Positions 36,154-44,809 of a DNA stretch of 64,000 nt are shown here, piece after piece; the first letter of the stretch is position 1; each line of letters starts with the position of its first letter. The notes beneath the pieces are model-generated. The model ran no database searches and was not told the DNA's origin. It was given only the letters and a program-made list of their open reading frames with translations. Origin of the DNA: Bradyrhizobium sp. ORS 278 (GTDB lineage Bacteria; Pseudomonadota; Alphaproteobacteria; Rhizobiales; Xanthobacteraceae); assembly GCF_000026145.1 (NCBI RefSeq), contig NC_009445.1, positions 4,898,001 through 4,962,000 on the forward strand, given 5' to 3'. The translations under genes and the position numbers were made by a program.

Positions 36154-37744
36154 ACCCGCGGAAAAGCCCGAGATCGTCGAGCTTCCGGCCGATGCGCCGG
36201 CGCTCGCGCCGGTCAGCCAGCGCCGGGCGGCGCAGCAGCGGGTGCGCGAGGCGCGCGACCGGTTAACGTCGACATCGGGAACGCGGCCGGCCTTCGACCG
36301 CGAGCTGCTGCGCCAATATGCGCAGACCCGCATCTCCGCCTCCTACATCGTGATGCTGCTGGTCGTCGCGACCGGCATGATGCTGAGCGTCTGGCTGCAC
36401 GCGGTCGCCGCGGGCGCCTGGACGCTCGGCGTGCTCTGCATCCACGCCGCGATCGTGCGCAACTGCTCGAACTTCCTGGCCGACCAGCCATCGCTGGCGG
36501 CGACGCGGCGCTGGCGGACCCGCTTCGTGCTGCTCGACCTGCTCTACGGCGTGTGCTGGATGGCGATCCTGATCCACCCCGCGCTGGCGGAGGTGTCGGG
36601 CACGCTGATGATGTTCCTGATGCTGCTGGTCATCGCCGTGTCCAGCATGCTCGCAGCGAACCTGCCAGTGGCAGCCGTCGCGGTGACCGCGCCGGTGACG
36701 GTCGCGATCACGCTGAGCCTCGCGCTGTCGGGCACGTTCGACAATTATCTGCTTGCCGGATTTGCCGTCGCGGCCGAAGGCTATTTCGTGCTGCTCGCGC
36801 ATCAGCTGCATTCGACCACGCTGGCCACGCTCGAGGCGCGCGCCGAGAAGGATGCGCTGATCGGCGAGCTCGAGCAGGCCAAGGCGATCTCCGACGAGGC
36901 ACGCTACCGCGCCGAAGCGGCCAATGTCGCCAAATCGCGCTTCCTCGCCCAGATGAGCCACGAGCTGCGCACGCCGCTGAACGCCATTCTCGGCTTCTCC
37001 GAGGTGATGAAGAGCGAGATCTTCGGCGCCCATGCGGTGCCGGTCTACAAGGAATACTCGGCCGACATCCACAATTCCGGCGTCCACCTGCTCAATTTGA
37101 TCAACGAGATCCTCGACCTCTCGCGCATCGAGGCCGGCCGCTACGAGCTTAACGAGGAAGCGGTGGCGCTGGTGCATGTGATCGCGGACTGCCATCATCT
37201 GCTCAAGCTGCGCGCCTCGAGCCGCGGCATCACCATCCACGAGGTGTTCGAGCAGAAAATGCCGCGTCTGTGGGCCGACGAGCGCGCGATCCGCCAGGTC
37301 GTGCTGAACCTGCTGTCCAACGCCATCAAGTTCACGCCGCAGGGCGGCGAGATCTGGCTGAAGGCGGGCTGGACGGCGTCCGGCGGGCAATATCTCAGCG
37401 TCAAGGACACCGGCTCCGGCATCCCGGAGAACGAGATCCCGATCGTGCTCGCCTCGTTCGGCCAGGGCTCGAATTCGATCAAGTCAGCCGAACAAGGCGC
37501 GGGCCTGGGGCTTCCGATCGCCAAGAACCTGATCGAGATGCATGGCGGCACGTTCACGCTGAAATCGAAGGTCCGCATCGGCACCGAGGTGATCGTCACC
37601 TTCCCGCCCGAGCGCGTGATGTCGGCGCTGGCGCCGCTGTCCGACGAGGCGCCGCCGCTGCAACCGGATCCTGCCACCGCGCCCGCTCAGGAGAAGCGGC
37701 GGCTGCTGCGCAAACCGATCATGAATGCCGGAACGGGACTGTGA
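36146..37744 (+). CDS. Membrane histidine kinase of the DivJ/PleC/PdhS type
   Basis: A 532-residue kinase with no periplasmic sensor. Residues 60-225 hold about six hydrophobic helices, followed by a coiled linker (THSTTLATLEARAEKDALIGEL region, about residues 222-262). The phosphorylated His272 lies in FLAQMSHELRTPLNAILGFS; the following FSEVM and DIHNSGVHLLNLINEI are the traits of the DivJ/PleC/PdhS group, which acts on DivK in alphaproteobacteria. ATPase motifs are NLLSNAIKFT, DTGSGI and GAGLGLPIA. The tail (505-532) is charged and basic. It is transcribed from the CtrA-type promoter; the target DivK is inferred. Confidence 0.9.
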   Translation: MSKPAEKPEIVELPADAPALAPVSQRRAAQQRVREARDRLTSTSGTRPAFDRELLRQYAQTRISASYIVMLLVVATGMMLSVWLHAVAAGAWTLGVLCIHAAIVRNCSNFLADQPSLAATRRWRTRFVLLDLLYGVCWMAILIHPALAEVSGTLMMFLMLLVIAVSSMLAANLPVAAVAVTAPVTVAITLSLALSGTFDNYLLAGFAVAAEGYFVLLAHQLHSTTLATLEARAEKDALIGELEQAKAISDEARYRAEAANVAKSRFLAQMSHELRTPLNAILGFSEVMKSEIFGAHAVPVYKEYSADIHNSGVHLLNLINEILDLSRIEAGRYELNEEAVALVHVIADCHHLLKLRASSRGITIHEVFEQKMPRLWADERAIRQVVLNLLSNAIKFTPQGGEIWLKAGWTASGGQYLSVKDTGSGIPENEIPIVLASFGQGSNSIKSAEQGAGLGLPIAKNLIEMHGGTFTLKSKVRIGTEVIVTFPPERVMSALAPLSDEAPPLQPDPATAPAQEKRRLLRKPIMNAGTGL

Positions 37745-37791
37745 GATGATTGACCTTGCAAAGCCGGACCAGAACCTTTTCAACTCGCGGC

Positions 37792-37989
37792 ATGAGCCAG
37801 GATTCCCCCTGCATTGCCGTCTGCTTGATCGACCCCAAGACGAAGCTGTGCTTCGGCTGCGGCCGCACGCTGCCGGAGATTGCGCGCTGGGGACGCATGT
37901 CGCGCGACGAGCGGCTCGCCGTGATGGACGGGCTGCCCCTGCGCATGCACGACGCCGGATTGCCCGCGATGGCGCGCAAGCGCGACTGA
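37792..37989 (+). CDS. DUF1289 small Cys-rich protein
   Basis: A 65-residue protein with the DUF1289 pattern: Cys7 and Cys11 in SPCIAVC, then Cys20 and Cys23 in CFGCGRT, followed by EIARWGRMSRDERLAVM. The four cysteines probably bind a metal, likely zinc or an Fe-S cluster; the role of the family is unknown. The ATG at 37792 follows the kinase stop by 47 bases, and a TTG-started extension was not preferred. The aspartic protease gene follows 28 bases later on the same strand. Confidence 0.85.
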   Translation: MSQDSPCIAVCLIDPKTKLCFGCGRTLPEIARWGRMSRDERLAVMDGLPLRMHDAGLPAMARKRD

Positions 37990-38017
37990 GCGACTCCTGC
38001 CACATCGGAGGCAAGGC

Positions 38018-38554
38018 ATGAACAAGGTCGCCTTGGTTCTCCTCACGATGGTGGTCACCGCGAGCGCCGTGATCGTCTACAAGGATCCCGAGCAGGCGGC
38101 GCTGGCCAGCGACACCGTCTCGAGCATGCTCCGCAGCCGCGCCTTCAGGGCCAAAGCGGGTCCGCCGACCAACGCGGTCGAGATCGAGCGCACGCGGGGC
38201 GGCGAGTTCGCGCTGCGCGCCAAGATCAACGGCGTCGCCGCGCCGATGGTGGTCGACACCGGCGCCACCTCGGTGGTGCTGACCTGGGAGACGGCCAAGG
38301 CCGCGGGCCTGCCGCTCGAGCTGCTCGACTACGATGTCGACGTCGAGACCGCAGGCGGTCATACCAAGGCGGCGCGGCTGACGCTGGATCGGCTCGCGAT
38401 CGGCAAGCTGGTGGAGCGCTCAGTGCCCGCGCTGGTCGTGCCCCACGGCCAGATGAAGACCAATCTGCTCGGCATGAGCTTCCTCGACCGTCTGGAACGC
38501 TGGGAGGTGCGCTCCGACCGGCTGATGCTGCACGGCTATCCCGAGCGCAGCTGA
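38018..38554 (+). CDS. Retropepsin-like aspartic protease (TIGR02281 family)
   Basis: A 178-residue protein with an N-terminal hydrophobic anchor or signal (residues 3-20) and a single retroviral-type aspartic protease domain. The catalytic element is VVDTGATSVVL (Asp80), followed by the psi-like loop and NLLGMSFLDRL near residue 150. Such enzymes dimerise to form a full active site in the periplasm or membrane; the substrate is unknown. GGAGGCA lies before the ATG at 38018. It follows the DUF1289 gene. Confidence 0.87.
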   Translation: MNKVALVLLTMVVTASAVIVYKDPEQAALASDTVSSMLRSRAFRAKAGPPTNAVEIERTRGGEFALRAKINGVAAPMVVDTGATSVVLTWETAKAAGLPLELLDYDVDVETAGGHTKAARLTLDRLAIGKLVERSVPALVVPHGQMKTNLLGMSFLDRLERWEVRSDRLMLHGYPERS

Positions 38555-38611
38555 GCAGGCATTGCTCTGCGCCGCTTGTGCGAGCGGCTCGTCTCGGCCT
38601 AGGCTCCCGCC

Positions 38612-39637
38612 ATGGCCGACGCCCCGCCCCCGCAATTGATCAAGCTTGCGCTCAACGAGACTCCCTTCGGCCCCTCGCCCGCCGCCGTCGCGGCCATCCA
38701 GGCCGATCTCGCCGGGCTCGCCCGCTACACCGGACACGAGGTCGACGACCTCACGGCTGCGATTGCCGCGCGCGAGAACATCGCAGCCGACCAGATCGTG
38801 CTCGGCGAGAACCTCAACGTGCTCGGGCTCTACCTGTCCGCCCAGGGCGGACCCGGTGGCACCTTCGTCTACTCCGAGCCGGGCTACACGGCGCTGGTCG
38901 ACGCGGTGGCGCCGGCCGGCGGCCGCGTGATCGGCGTAGCGCTGAACGCCGCGCTGGAGAATGACTTGCCGGCCCTTGCGGCCGTGGTCGACAGCAACAC
39001 CCGCGCAGTCTATCTGGTCAATCCGCACAATCCCTCGGGAACGGCGAGCGACGCCGCGCAATTCATCGCAGCGGTTCGCGCATTGGCGTCGCGCACGCTC
39101 GTCATCGTCGACGAGGCGTATCTGGAGTTCCTGCCTGATTTCGCCGAACGTACGGTTACGCCGCTGCTGCGCGAGGGCGCGAACGTCGCGGTGTTCCGAA
39201 CATTTTCCAAGATCTACGGCCTTGCCGGTCTGGCCATCGGGTACACCTTGGCGCCGAAGCCGTTGGCCGCAGCGCTGAAGCAGATGGGCATCGGTGCCTT
39301 CTTCGGCCTGAGCCGGCTCAGTCTCGTCGCTGCCACCGCGAGCCTCGGCGATCTTGATTACGTCGCGTCCGTGCGCGGCAAAGTGGCGGCCGAGCGCGAG
39401 GCGTGGCACGCGCTGCTGCGCGAGCGCAAGCGGCGCTTCAGCGCCTCACGGGCGAACTTCGTGTTCTTCGATTGCGGCCGGCCACATCAGGAAGCGGCCG
39501 CGGCGCTCGCGGCCCGCGGCATCAGCATCGGCCGCGCGCAGCCGGGCTTTGCGACATGGCTACGCATCTCGATCGGGCTGCCCGAGGAGAATGCGATCGC
39601 GCGGCAGGCCGTGGCGGAGCTGCTGCCGGCGAACTGA
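38612..39637 (+). CDS. Histidinol-phosphate aminotransferase-like class I/II aminotransferase
   Basis: A 341-residue PLP enzyme resembling HisC. The substrate start is LALNETPFGPSP, the pyridoxal-phosphate motifs are NPHNPSGT and DEAYLEF, and Lys200 in FRTFSKIYGLAGLAIGY binds the cofactor. A second hisC is usual in these genomes; whether this copy makes histidinol phosphate or acts on other aromatic or branched amino acids is not clear. It ends five bases before the dusA stop on the opposite strand. Confidence 0.88.
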   Translation: MADAPPPQLIKLALNETPFGPSPAAVAAIQADLAGLARYTGHEVDDLTAAIAARENIAADQIVLGENLNVLGLYLSAQGGPGGTFVYSEPGYTALVDAVAPAGGRVIGVALNAALENDLPALAAVVDSNTRAVYLVNPHNPSGTASDAAQFIAAVRALASRTLVIVDEAYLEFLPDFAERTVTPLLREGANVAVFRTFSKIYGLAGLAIGYTLAPKPLAAALKQMGIGAFFGLSRLSLVAATASLGDLDYVASVRGKVAAEREAWHALLRERKRRFSASRANFVFFDCGRPHQEAAAALAARGISIGRAQPGFATWLRISIGLPEENAIARQAVAELLPAN

Positions 39638-39642
39638 CCGGA

Positions 39643-40662
39643 TCAGGCCAGCGCGACGGAAGGCGCGCGCTCCTCGATCATCGCCACGGCCTCGCGCAAC
39701 ACCTCGATGCCTGCGTCAGGCTTGACGCCGCGCTCGGCGAGATGGCGGCGGAACGCGCGCGCGCCGGGCACGGCATGATACGCTCCGACGAGATGCCGCG
39801 TGATCGCGTGCAGCCGCATGCCCTGCGCGACTTGGCGCTCGATATAGGGCTCGAGCGCAGCCAGCGCGTCCTTCATGCTCCGCTGTGGCCCCGCCTCGCC
39901 GAACAGCACGGGATCGACGTCGAGCAATCGCCACGGCTCCTGATAGGCCGCGCGCCCGAGCATCACGCCATCGACATGCGCGAGATGATCCTGCGCCGCT
40001 TCGATGCTGGTGATGCCGCCATTGATGATGACCGGCACCCGCGGCAGCCGCGCCTTCAGCCGGTACACCCTGTCATAGTCGAGCGGCGGGATGTCGCGGT
40101 TCTCCTTCGGCGACAGCCCGTTCAGCCAGGCCTTGCGCGCATGCACGATCAGCGCGTCAGCGCCTGCATCGACCACGGCATCCGCCAATGCATCGAGCGC
40201 GACCTCCGGATCCTGATCATCGATGCCGATGCGGCACTTCACCGTGACCGGAATTGTCACCACGCGCTTCATCGCCGCGACGCAGGCCGCGACCAGCGCC
40301 GGCTCCGCCATCAGGCAGGCGCCGAAGCGGCCATCCTTCACCCGGTCCGACGGACAGCCGACATTGAGGTTGATTTCGTCATAACCGAAATCCTCGCCGA
40401 TCCGGGCCGAGGTCGCGAGGTCGGCCGGATCAGAACCGCCGAGCTGCAGCGCCACCGGATGCTCGCTCCGATCGAAGCCGAGCAACCGCGTCCGGTCGCC
40501 ATGAATGACGGCACCCGTCGTGACCATCTCGGTGTAAAGCAGAGCCCGGCGCGACAGCAGCCGATGGAACACGCGGCAGTGCCGGTCTGTCCAATCCATC
40601 ATCGGCGCCACGGCGAAGCGCCAAGCTCCTGATTTACCTATTTCGTCTGATATTTCAGCCAT
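39643..40662 (-). CDS. dusA: tRNA-dihydrouridine synthase A
   Basis: A 339-residue flavin enzyme that reduces uridine at positions 20 and 20a of tRNA. The core is a TIM barrel with RFAVAPMMDWTDRHCR at the start, the catalytic Cys103 in NLNVGCPSDRV, and GADALIVHARKAWLNGLSPKENR, which is specific to the DusA branch. A helical C-terminal domain (about residues 265-335) binds the tRNA. I use the ATG at 40662; the open frame extends upstream to about 40809 without a recognisable sequence. Confidence 0.93.
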   Translation of the reverse strand: MAEISDEIGKSGAWRFAVAPMMDWTDRHCRVFHRLLSRRALLYTEMVTTGAVIHGDRTRLLGFDRSEHPVALQLGGSDPADLATSARIGEDFGYDEINLNVGCPSDRVKDGRFGACLMAEPALVAACVAAMKRVVTIPVTVKCRIGIDDQDPEVALDALADAVVDAGADALIVHARKAWLNGLSPKENRDIPPLDYDRVYRLKARLPRVPVIINGGITSIEAAQDHLAHVDGVMLGRAAYQEPWRLLDVDPVLFGEAGPQRSMKDALAALEPYIERQVAQGMRLHAITRHLVGAYHAVPGARAFRRHLAERGVKPDAGIEVLREAVAMIEERAPSVALA

Positions 40663-41045
40663 TTCGATGTCGTGCAGCAGGCATCCGATTCCCGCCTGTT
40701 TACACCGATTTCCGCCTTTTCGGACCGCTTTTTCGCTTCGCAGTACAACAATGCTGTAGCGCCGGGATCGATGTTGCACGCATATCTGTGCCTCCACGCT
40801 CTCCGGCACCGCGGCGTGTCCCGGCCGTTCGAGAAGGGCCTCAACGTTCGGTAAGTTGCAGCCGTTTCAAGCCGTCGCTCATGGTTGAGCCTAAAGCGCT
40901 ACAAGCAGGCGCCTGTGTCATGGCAACGCCGGAGATCGCGAGCAGCCCACCAATGATCAGTCTTGGCCGGGAGGAACTCACGTCCGGCTTCCGAGTTGCG
41001 TCGCAGCGAACTTAGCTCGCACGGGCTGACCCTGGAGTTCGATGA
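40663..41045. other. 383-base intergenic region before the polysaccharide locus
   Basis: No gene, RNA or repeat that I can support. Divergent promoters for dusA and the exostosin-like gene must lie here. Open frames in the region look non-coding. Confidence 0.5.
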
Positions 41046-42080
41046 ATGAAGCTCGTCTGGCACGCCGATAATCTTCTGGAAGTCGATTGGCTGCGCGAGA
41101 TTCTTGGCGATCTCATTGATGACGAGTGCGTTGACCTCGATCTGACTTGCTTCGACGACAACTGTATTCATGTCGTCAGCAGCAACTGGCAGCCCTTGCC
41201 CACCTACGAAGCCTATTTCCAGGAGTGCCGGCGGAGATGCCGGAACCTGATTCTGCTCCACACCAGCGACGAATGGTTCTCCGGAGGCTATGCACTGTAC
41301 CGGCATTTTGACGCCGTCATTCGCAACTTCGCGACTGGCCTTGCGCGCCAGGAGGGTATTTGGACCATCCCGGAAGGGTATGCCAACGGCACCCGGACCG
41401 GCACCGCGCTACGCCCCGCGACCGAGCGTCGCCATGTCTGGTCGTTCACCGGCGAGATCAAATCGTCCCGCGCCGACATGGCTGCCGCCCTTGCCAGGCT
41501 GACGCCCCACTTTCTCACCGGAACCGCGTCCATTTACAACGCGAACGGAAAGAAGCTGCGCAAGACGGAGTTCGACGACCTCCTCGAGACCACGGTGTTT
41601 TCACCATGCCCGATGGGCAACGCCATCCTGGAAACGTGGCGCCTGTACGAGAGCCTCGAACTCGGATGCATCCCGCTCGTCGAGACGCGCTGGTCCCTGG
41701 ACTATTTCACCTCGCTGCTCGGACCACACCCGATCCCATCTTTCCGCAGTTGGGAGGCGGCATGTCGCTATGCCGAGCTCATGCTGCAGGACAGTTCGGC
41801 CTTGCTGCGTAAGCAGTCCGAGATCATCGCGTGGTGGAGGGCCAAGAAGATGGCCGTCCACAGCGAGCTTCGCCAGGCGGTGACCGGCCCCTCGCGGCAC
41901 GCGGCGCTGCAGAGGTTTGGCGCCCTCGCCCGCAACCGCCACCCGCCTCTCCACGAGCCCTTGCGCCTGCTGGAGCTCCTCCGCCATCAGAGTGGCGCCA
42001 GCCTGATGCGCCGGATCAGGCGTCCCGCGGGCCCGATCAGACGCATCGCCCGCGAGAGCCTGCGCAATCTGCGCGCCTGA
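41046..42080 (+). CDS. Exostosin-like glycosyltransferase
   Basis: A 344-residue protein that begins MKLVWHADNLLEVDWL. It has the C-terminal exostosin signature region FSPCPMGNAILETWRLYESLELGCIPLVE (about residues 190-220), where a Glu-rich loop holds the nucleotide sugar in GT47-type enzymes. The N-terminal half (LILLHTSDEWFSGGYALYRH) fits the same family. It probably adds one sugar during repeat-unit assembly; the sugar is unknown. The rest of the tail is Arg-rich. It converges on the Wzx-like flippase gene with two bases between their stop codons. Confidence 0.65.
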   Translation: MKLVWHADNLLEVDWLREILGDLIDDECVDLDLTCFDDNCIHVVSSNWQPLPTYEAYFQECRRRCRNLILLHTSDEWFSGGYALYRHFDAVIRNFATGLARQEGIWTIPEGYANGTRTGTALRPATERRHVWSFTGEIKSSRADMAAALARLTPHFLTGTASIYNANGKKLRKTEFDDLLETTVFSPCPMGNAILETWRLYESLELGCIPLVETRWSLDYFTSLLGPHPIPSFRSWEAACRYAELMLQDSSALLRKQSEIIAWWRAKKMAVHSELRQAVTGPSRHAALQRFGALARNRHPPLHEPLRLLELLRHQSGASLMRRIRRPAGPIRRIARESLRNLRA

Positions 42081-42082
42081 GC

Positions 42083-43501
42083 TCACGGGACCAAGCGCGC
42101 TCGCTCTTGCATCTTGGTCGTCTCGAGCGGCCGGTGCAACGCGCGGATGACCGAATACAGGGTTTGCGCGTAGAGCAGAGATCCAACGCCATAGGCGACC
42201 ACATAGGCCACGATGAACGTGTCTGTTGTCCAGTTGAGCACGACCATCAGCACGCTGATCACCACCATGACCGCAAGCGTGAGACATGAGCGACGAGCGA
42301 GCTCCTCAAATCGTCCGATTCCGATCAAGACGATCTGACACGTCGTCTGGACGAGCATGAACGCGAACATCGCGCAGATCGCAATCCGCATGACGGGCGA
42401 GACGATCCCGGCATGGTTGAGGATGACGCCGAAAATCTGCTCGCCGAACCCCGCAATCGCGATGATTCCCGCCAGCATCGGCAGCAGCCCGATCAAGACG
42501 CCTTTCGCGGTCGCGCGCATCAGGCCGACGGCATCCGCATGGTGCATCGCCCGGGTCTGCTGCGGAAGAACGGATTCCGCGCCGATCAGATAGCTCAGGA
42601 CCGCAAACCGCGTGACCTTGTAGAACATGTCGAAGGTGACGACGGCCGCTGCATCACGCGATGCAGCGAGCAGATAATAAGGAAAGACGCCGATGACGAA
42701 ATCGGATAGTGAGAGCAGCACGGTGGCGCCGACCCCGCGGATTTCCGCGCGCAGCAGCGTAAGACCCCTGCGCAGCGCACCTTTCCGCGGCGCAAAGCCG
42801 TGAATGCGAGCGAGCCAGAGCAATGCGCAGATCGCCACACTCCAGACGCCCAGGCTGATCGCGCTGTACGACTCGAATGACAGACCAGTCAGCATCGCCA
42901 GCGTCACGGCCAGCGATGCCAGGCGGCGGACCAGATCGACGGCCTCGGTCCAGAAGAATCCGTCGCGCGCGTTGATGGCCACCCGAAGCGCCATTCGCGG
43001 CAGCGCGCAGACCGCGCCGGCAAAGATCAGAAGATATGGGACCGCGTAGATGCCGACCTGAAGGATGCCGGACATCAGCGCAAGTCCCAACACCAGGATG
43101 GCCACGAGTCCGACCGCGATGTAGAGCGTGACGATCGTGACCACCAGATCCTGATCGTCAGGGGTTGCGGCGCGTGCACCGGATTCCGCGAGATAGTGCG
43201 ACCTGAGCTTGAAGAATGTCAGTCCGGTGATACCGAGATCGCTCTGGACGACCAGCGCTGCCACCGCGAGCAGGCTCGCAATGACCGCATAGGATTCGAT
43301 CCCGATTGACCGCACGAGCACATAGGCCAGCAGGAAGTTCGTGACGGCGTTCAGCGCGGAGTTGGCCCCCTTCAGCGCGACGAGCCCAAACGCACCGTTC
43401 GATAATCGCAGAAGCCGATGCAAGAGCGCGCTGCGATCGGCTGCAATGGAACTCCCGCTGCTCTCGCCGCTGACGAGCACCTCATCACTGCTTGTCGTCA
43501 T
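42083..43501 (-). CDS. Wzx-like polysaccharide flippase
   Basis: A 472-residue inner-membrane protein with about 12-14 hydrophobic helices, including LKGANSALNAVTNFLLAYV at the start, as in the oligosaccharide flippases of the MATE-like MVF/PST group. It should flip the lipid-linked repeat unit. The ATG overlaps the stop of the Wzy-like gene by four bases (43498-43501), so Wzz, Wzy and Wzx form one transcript. The N-terminal 25 residues are polar, as usual. The sequence identity of such flippases is low, so the name rests on fold and context. Confidence 0.8.
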   Translation of the reverse strand: MTTSSDEVLVSGESSGSSIAADRSALLHRLLRLSNGAFGLVALKGANSALNAVTNFLLAYVLVRSIGIESYAVIASLLAVAALVVQSDLGITGLTFFKLRSHYLAESGARAATPDDQDLVVTIVTLYIAVGLVAILVLGLALMSGILQVGIYAVPYLLIFAGAVCALPRMALRVAINARDGFFWTEAVDLVRRLASLAVTLAMLTGLSFESYSAISLGVWSVAICALLWLARIHGFAPRKGALRRGLTLLRAEIRGVGATVLLSLSDFVIGVFPYYLLAASRDAAAVVTFDMFYKVTRFAVLSYLIGAESVLPQQTRAMHHADAVGLMRATAKGVLIGLLPMLAGIIAIAGFGEQIFGVILNHAGIVSPVMRIAICAMFAFMLVQTTCQIVLIGIGRFEELARRSCLTLAVMVVISVLMVVLNWTTDTFIVAYVVAYGVGSLLYAQTLYSVIRALHRPLETTKMQERARLVP

Positions 43502-44781
43502 CGGCTGACAATCATCTCGTTTCGCAGGTCCGGCGCGATCCTGCTTGCCGTCTCGGATACGGCTTTGGAATTCTCATTGATCTGATCGTTGCCGAGCCAG
43601 GCCACCAGTGCGGCCAGCTGCATCAGGACTGACGGGTTGAGGAGATAGCCGCCGAGAAAGAGATAGGTGTAGCCGACGGCAAACCGGACACCGCGAGGCC
43701 CGCGGCCGATCGTCAAATACAGCAGCCGTGAATAGAGCACGGCTCCGAGCAGTCCGTACTCATAGATGACCTTCCCCCAGGTCGGATCGAACGCATAGAA
43801 TGACAGCAGACGGAACTCCTCCTGAACGGTTCCGGGCCCACGACCGATGAGAAACGTGGCGTCGGTTGCGAACACCACGCCTCGCAGCACCCGAAACATC
43901 GAGATGAACCGCGCCCATCCGCTCGACTGCGTGTCGGAAAACTCACCAAGGCGTCTTGTGAACGCGTCCAGTGAGAGAACATCGCCGAAGGCGATCACGA
44001 TCAAGCCGAGCACGACTGCGACGACGAACAGCCGCATATGACCGTGACGCACGAAATAGAACGGCAGGAACAGCGCCAGCATCGTGAGGCCGGTCCCTGA
44101 ATAGCTGCACAGCAGACCGGCTGCCAGCAGCGCCATGCGCGAGGCCCTCGCCGCCAGCGTCAGCTCGGCCACCAGGGCGATGGCCAGGAACTGGCAGAAG
44201 AAGGACGGCTCCAGGAAGACGACCCCATTGCTCTTGTACACCGGCGACGACCAATAGAGCGGGATCAGAGAATTGTAGCCCGACACCGTGACGCTGTCCG
44301 GCAGGTGCTTGTCCAGGAAGAACGCAACATCAGCGCCCACGGCAAACTGCCCGAGGAACTGCGCGATGCCGACGGCCGCGCCGATGCAGCCGACGGTCGA
44401 GAGCAGGCGCAGGATCCTGTCGTAAGGCATCCCGGTCGCAACACAGCGGAACACCAGAGGCGCCTGCGCCACCACAAGGAAGCCGAGTGACAGCGCCGAG
44501 ACGTGCGAACTCGGCGACAGCGCTGTGCTGACGGCCCCAAGAATGACGAAGAGCGCGTACCAGGCAAATGCGCTCGTATTGATCTCGAGCCGGCCTGCGA
44601 TGAACCCCACCGCGGTCACTGCAGGGAAGATCAGAAGGTTCAACGGATAGAGGCCGCCCGTGCCGGGCAGCGCGATCTTCTGAAGGGCAACCGATGAAAG
44701 CAGCGCGATCGCGCAGATCGCGAAGACGGATTGCGCGTCGGAGCGGGCTGCGGGAGCAACCGATGTGAGCGTCATGACCAT
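43498..44781 (-). CDS. O-antigen/EPS polymerase-like membrane protein (Wzy)
   Basis: A 427-residue polytopic membrane protein with about 10-12 helices and a large periplasmic loop (around residues 160-200, PDSVTVSGYNSLIPLYWSS), as in Wzy/WaaL-type polymerases. It probably polymerises the repeat units on the periplasmic side. I use the ATG at 44781, which has AAGG upstream; an ATG six bases later is equally possible. It follows the Wzz-like gene after 28 bases and overlaps the flippase gene. Wzy proteins diverge widely, so context carries most weight. Confidence 0.75.
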   Translation of the reverse strand: MVMTLTSVAPAARSDAQSVFAICAIALLSSVALQKIALPGTGGLYPLNLLIFPAVTAVGFIAGRLEINTSAFAWYALFVILGAVSTALSPSSHVSALSLGFLVVAQAPLVFRCVATGMPYDRILRLLSTVGCIGAAVGIAQFLGQFAVGADVAFFLDKHLPDSVTVSGYNSLIPLYWSSPVYKSNGVVFLEPSFFCQFLAIALVAELTLAARASRMALLAAGLLCSYSGTGLTMLALFLPFYFVRHGHMRLFVVAVVLGLIVIAFGDVLSLDAFTRRLGEFSDTQSSGWARFISMFRVLRGVVFATDATFLIGRGPGTVQEEFRLLSFYAFDPTWGKVIYEYGLLGAVLYSRLLYLTIGRGPRGVRFAVGYTYLFLGGYLLNPSVLMQLAALVAWLGNDQINENSKAVSETASRIAPDLRNEMIVSR

Positions 44782-44809
44782 CGACCTTCGCCGGAACGGG
44801 CGGCGCGCG

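Noticed and set aside
40663-40809. 49-codon upstream extension of dusA
   Set aside because: Family members start near the RFAVAPMMDWTDRH block; the extension has no recognisable sequence.
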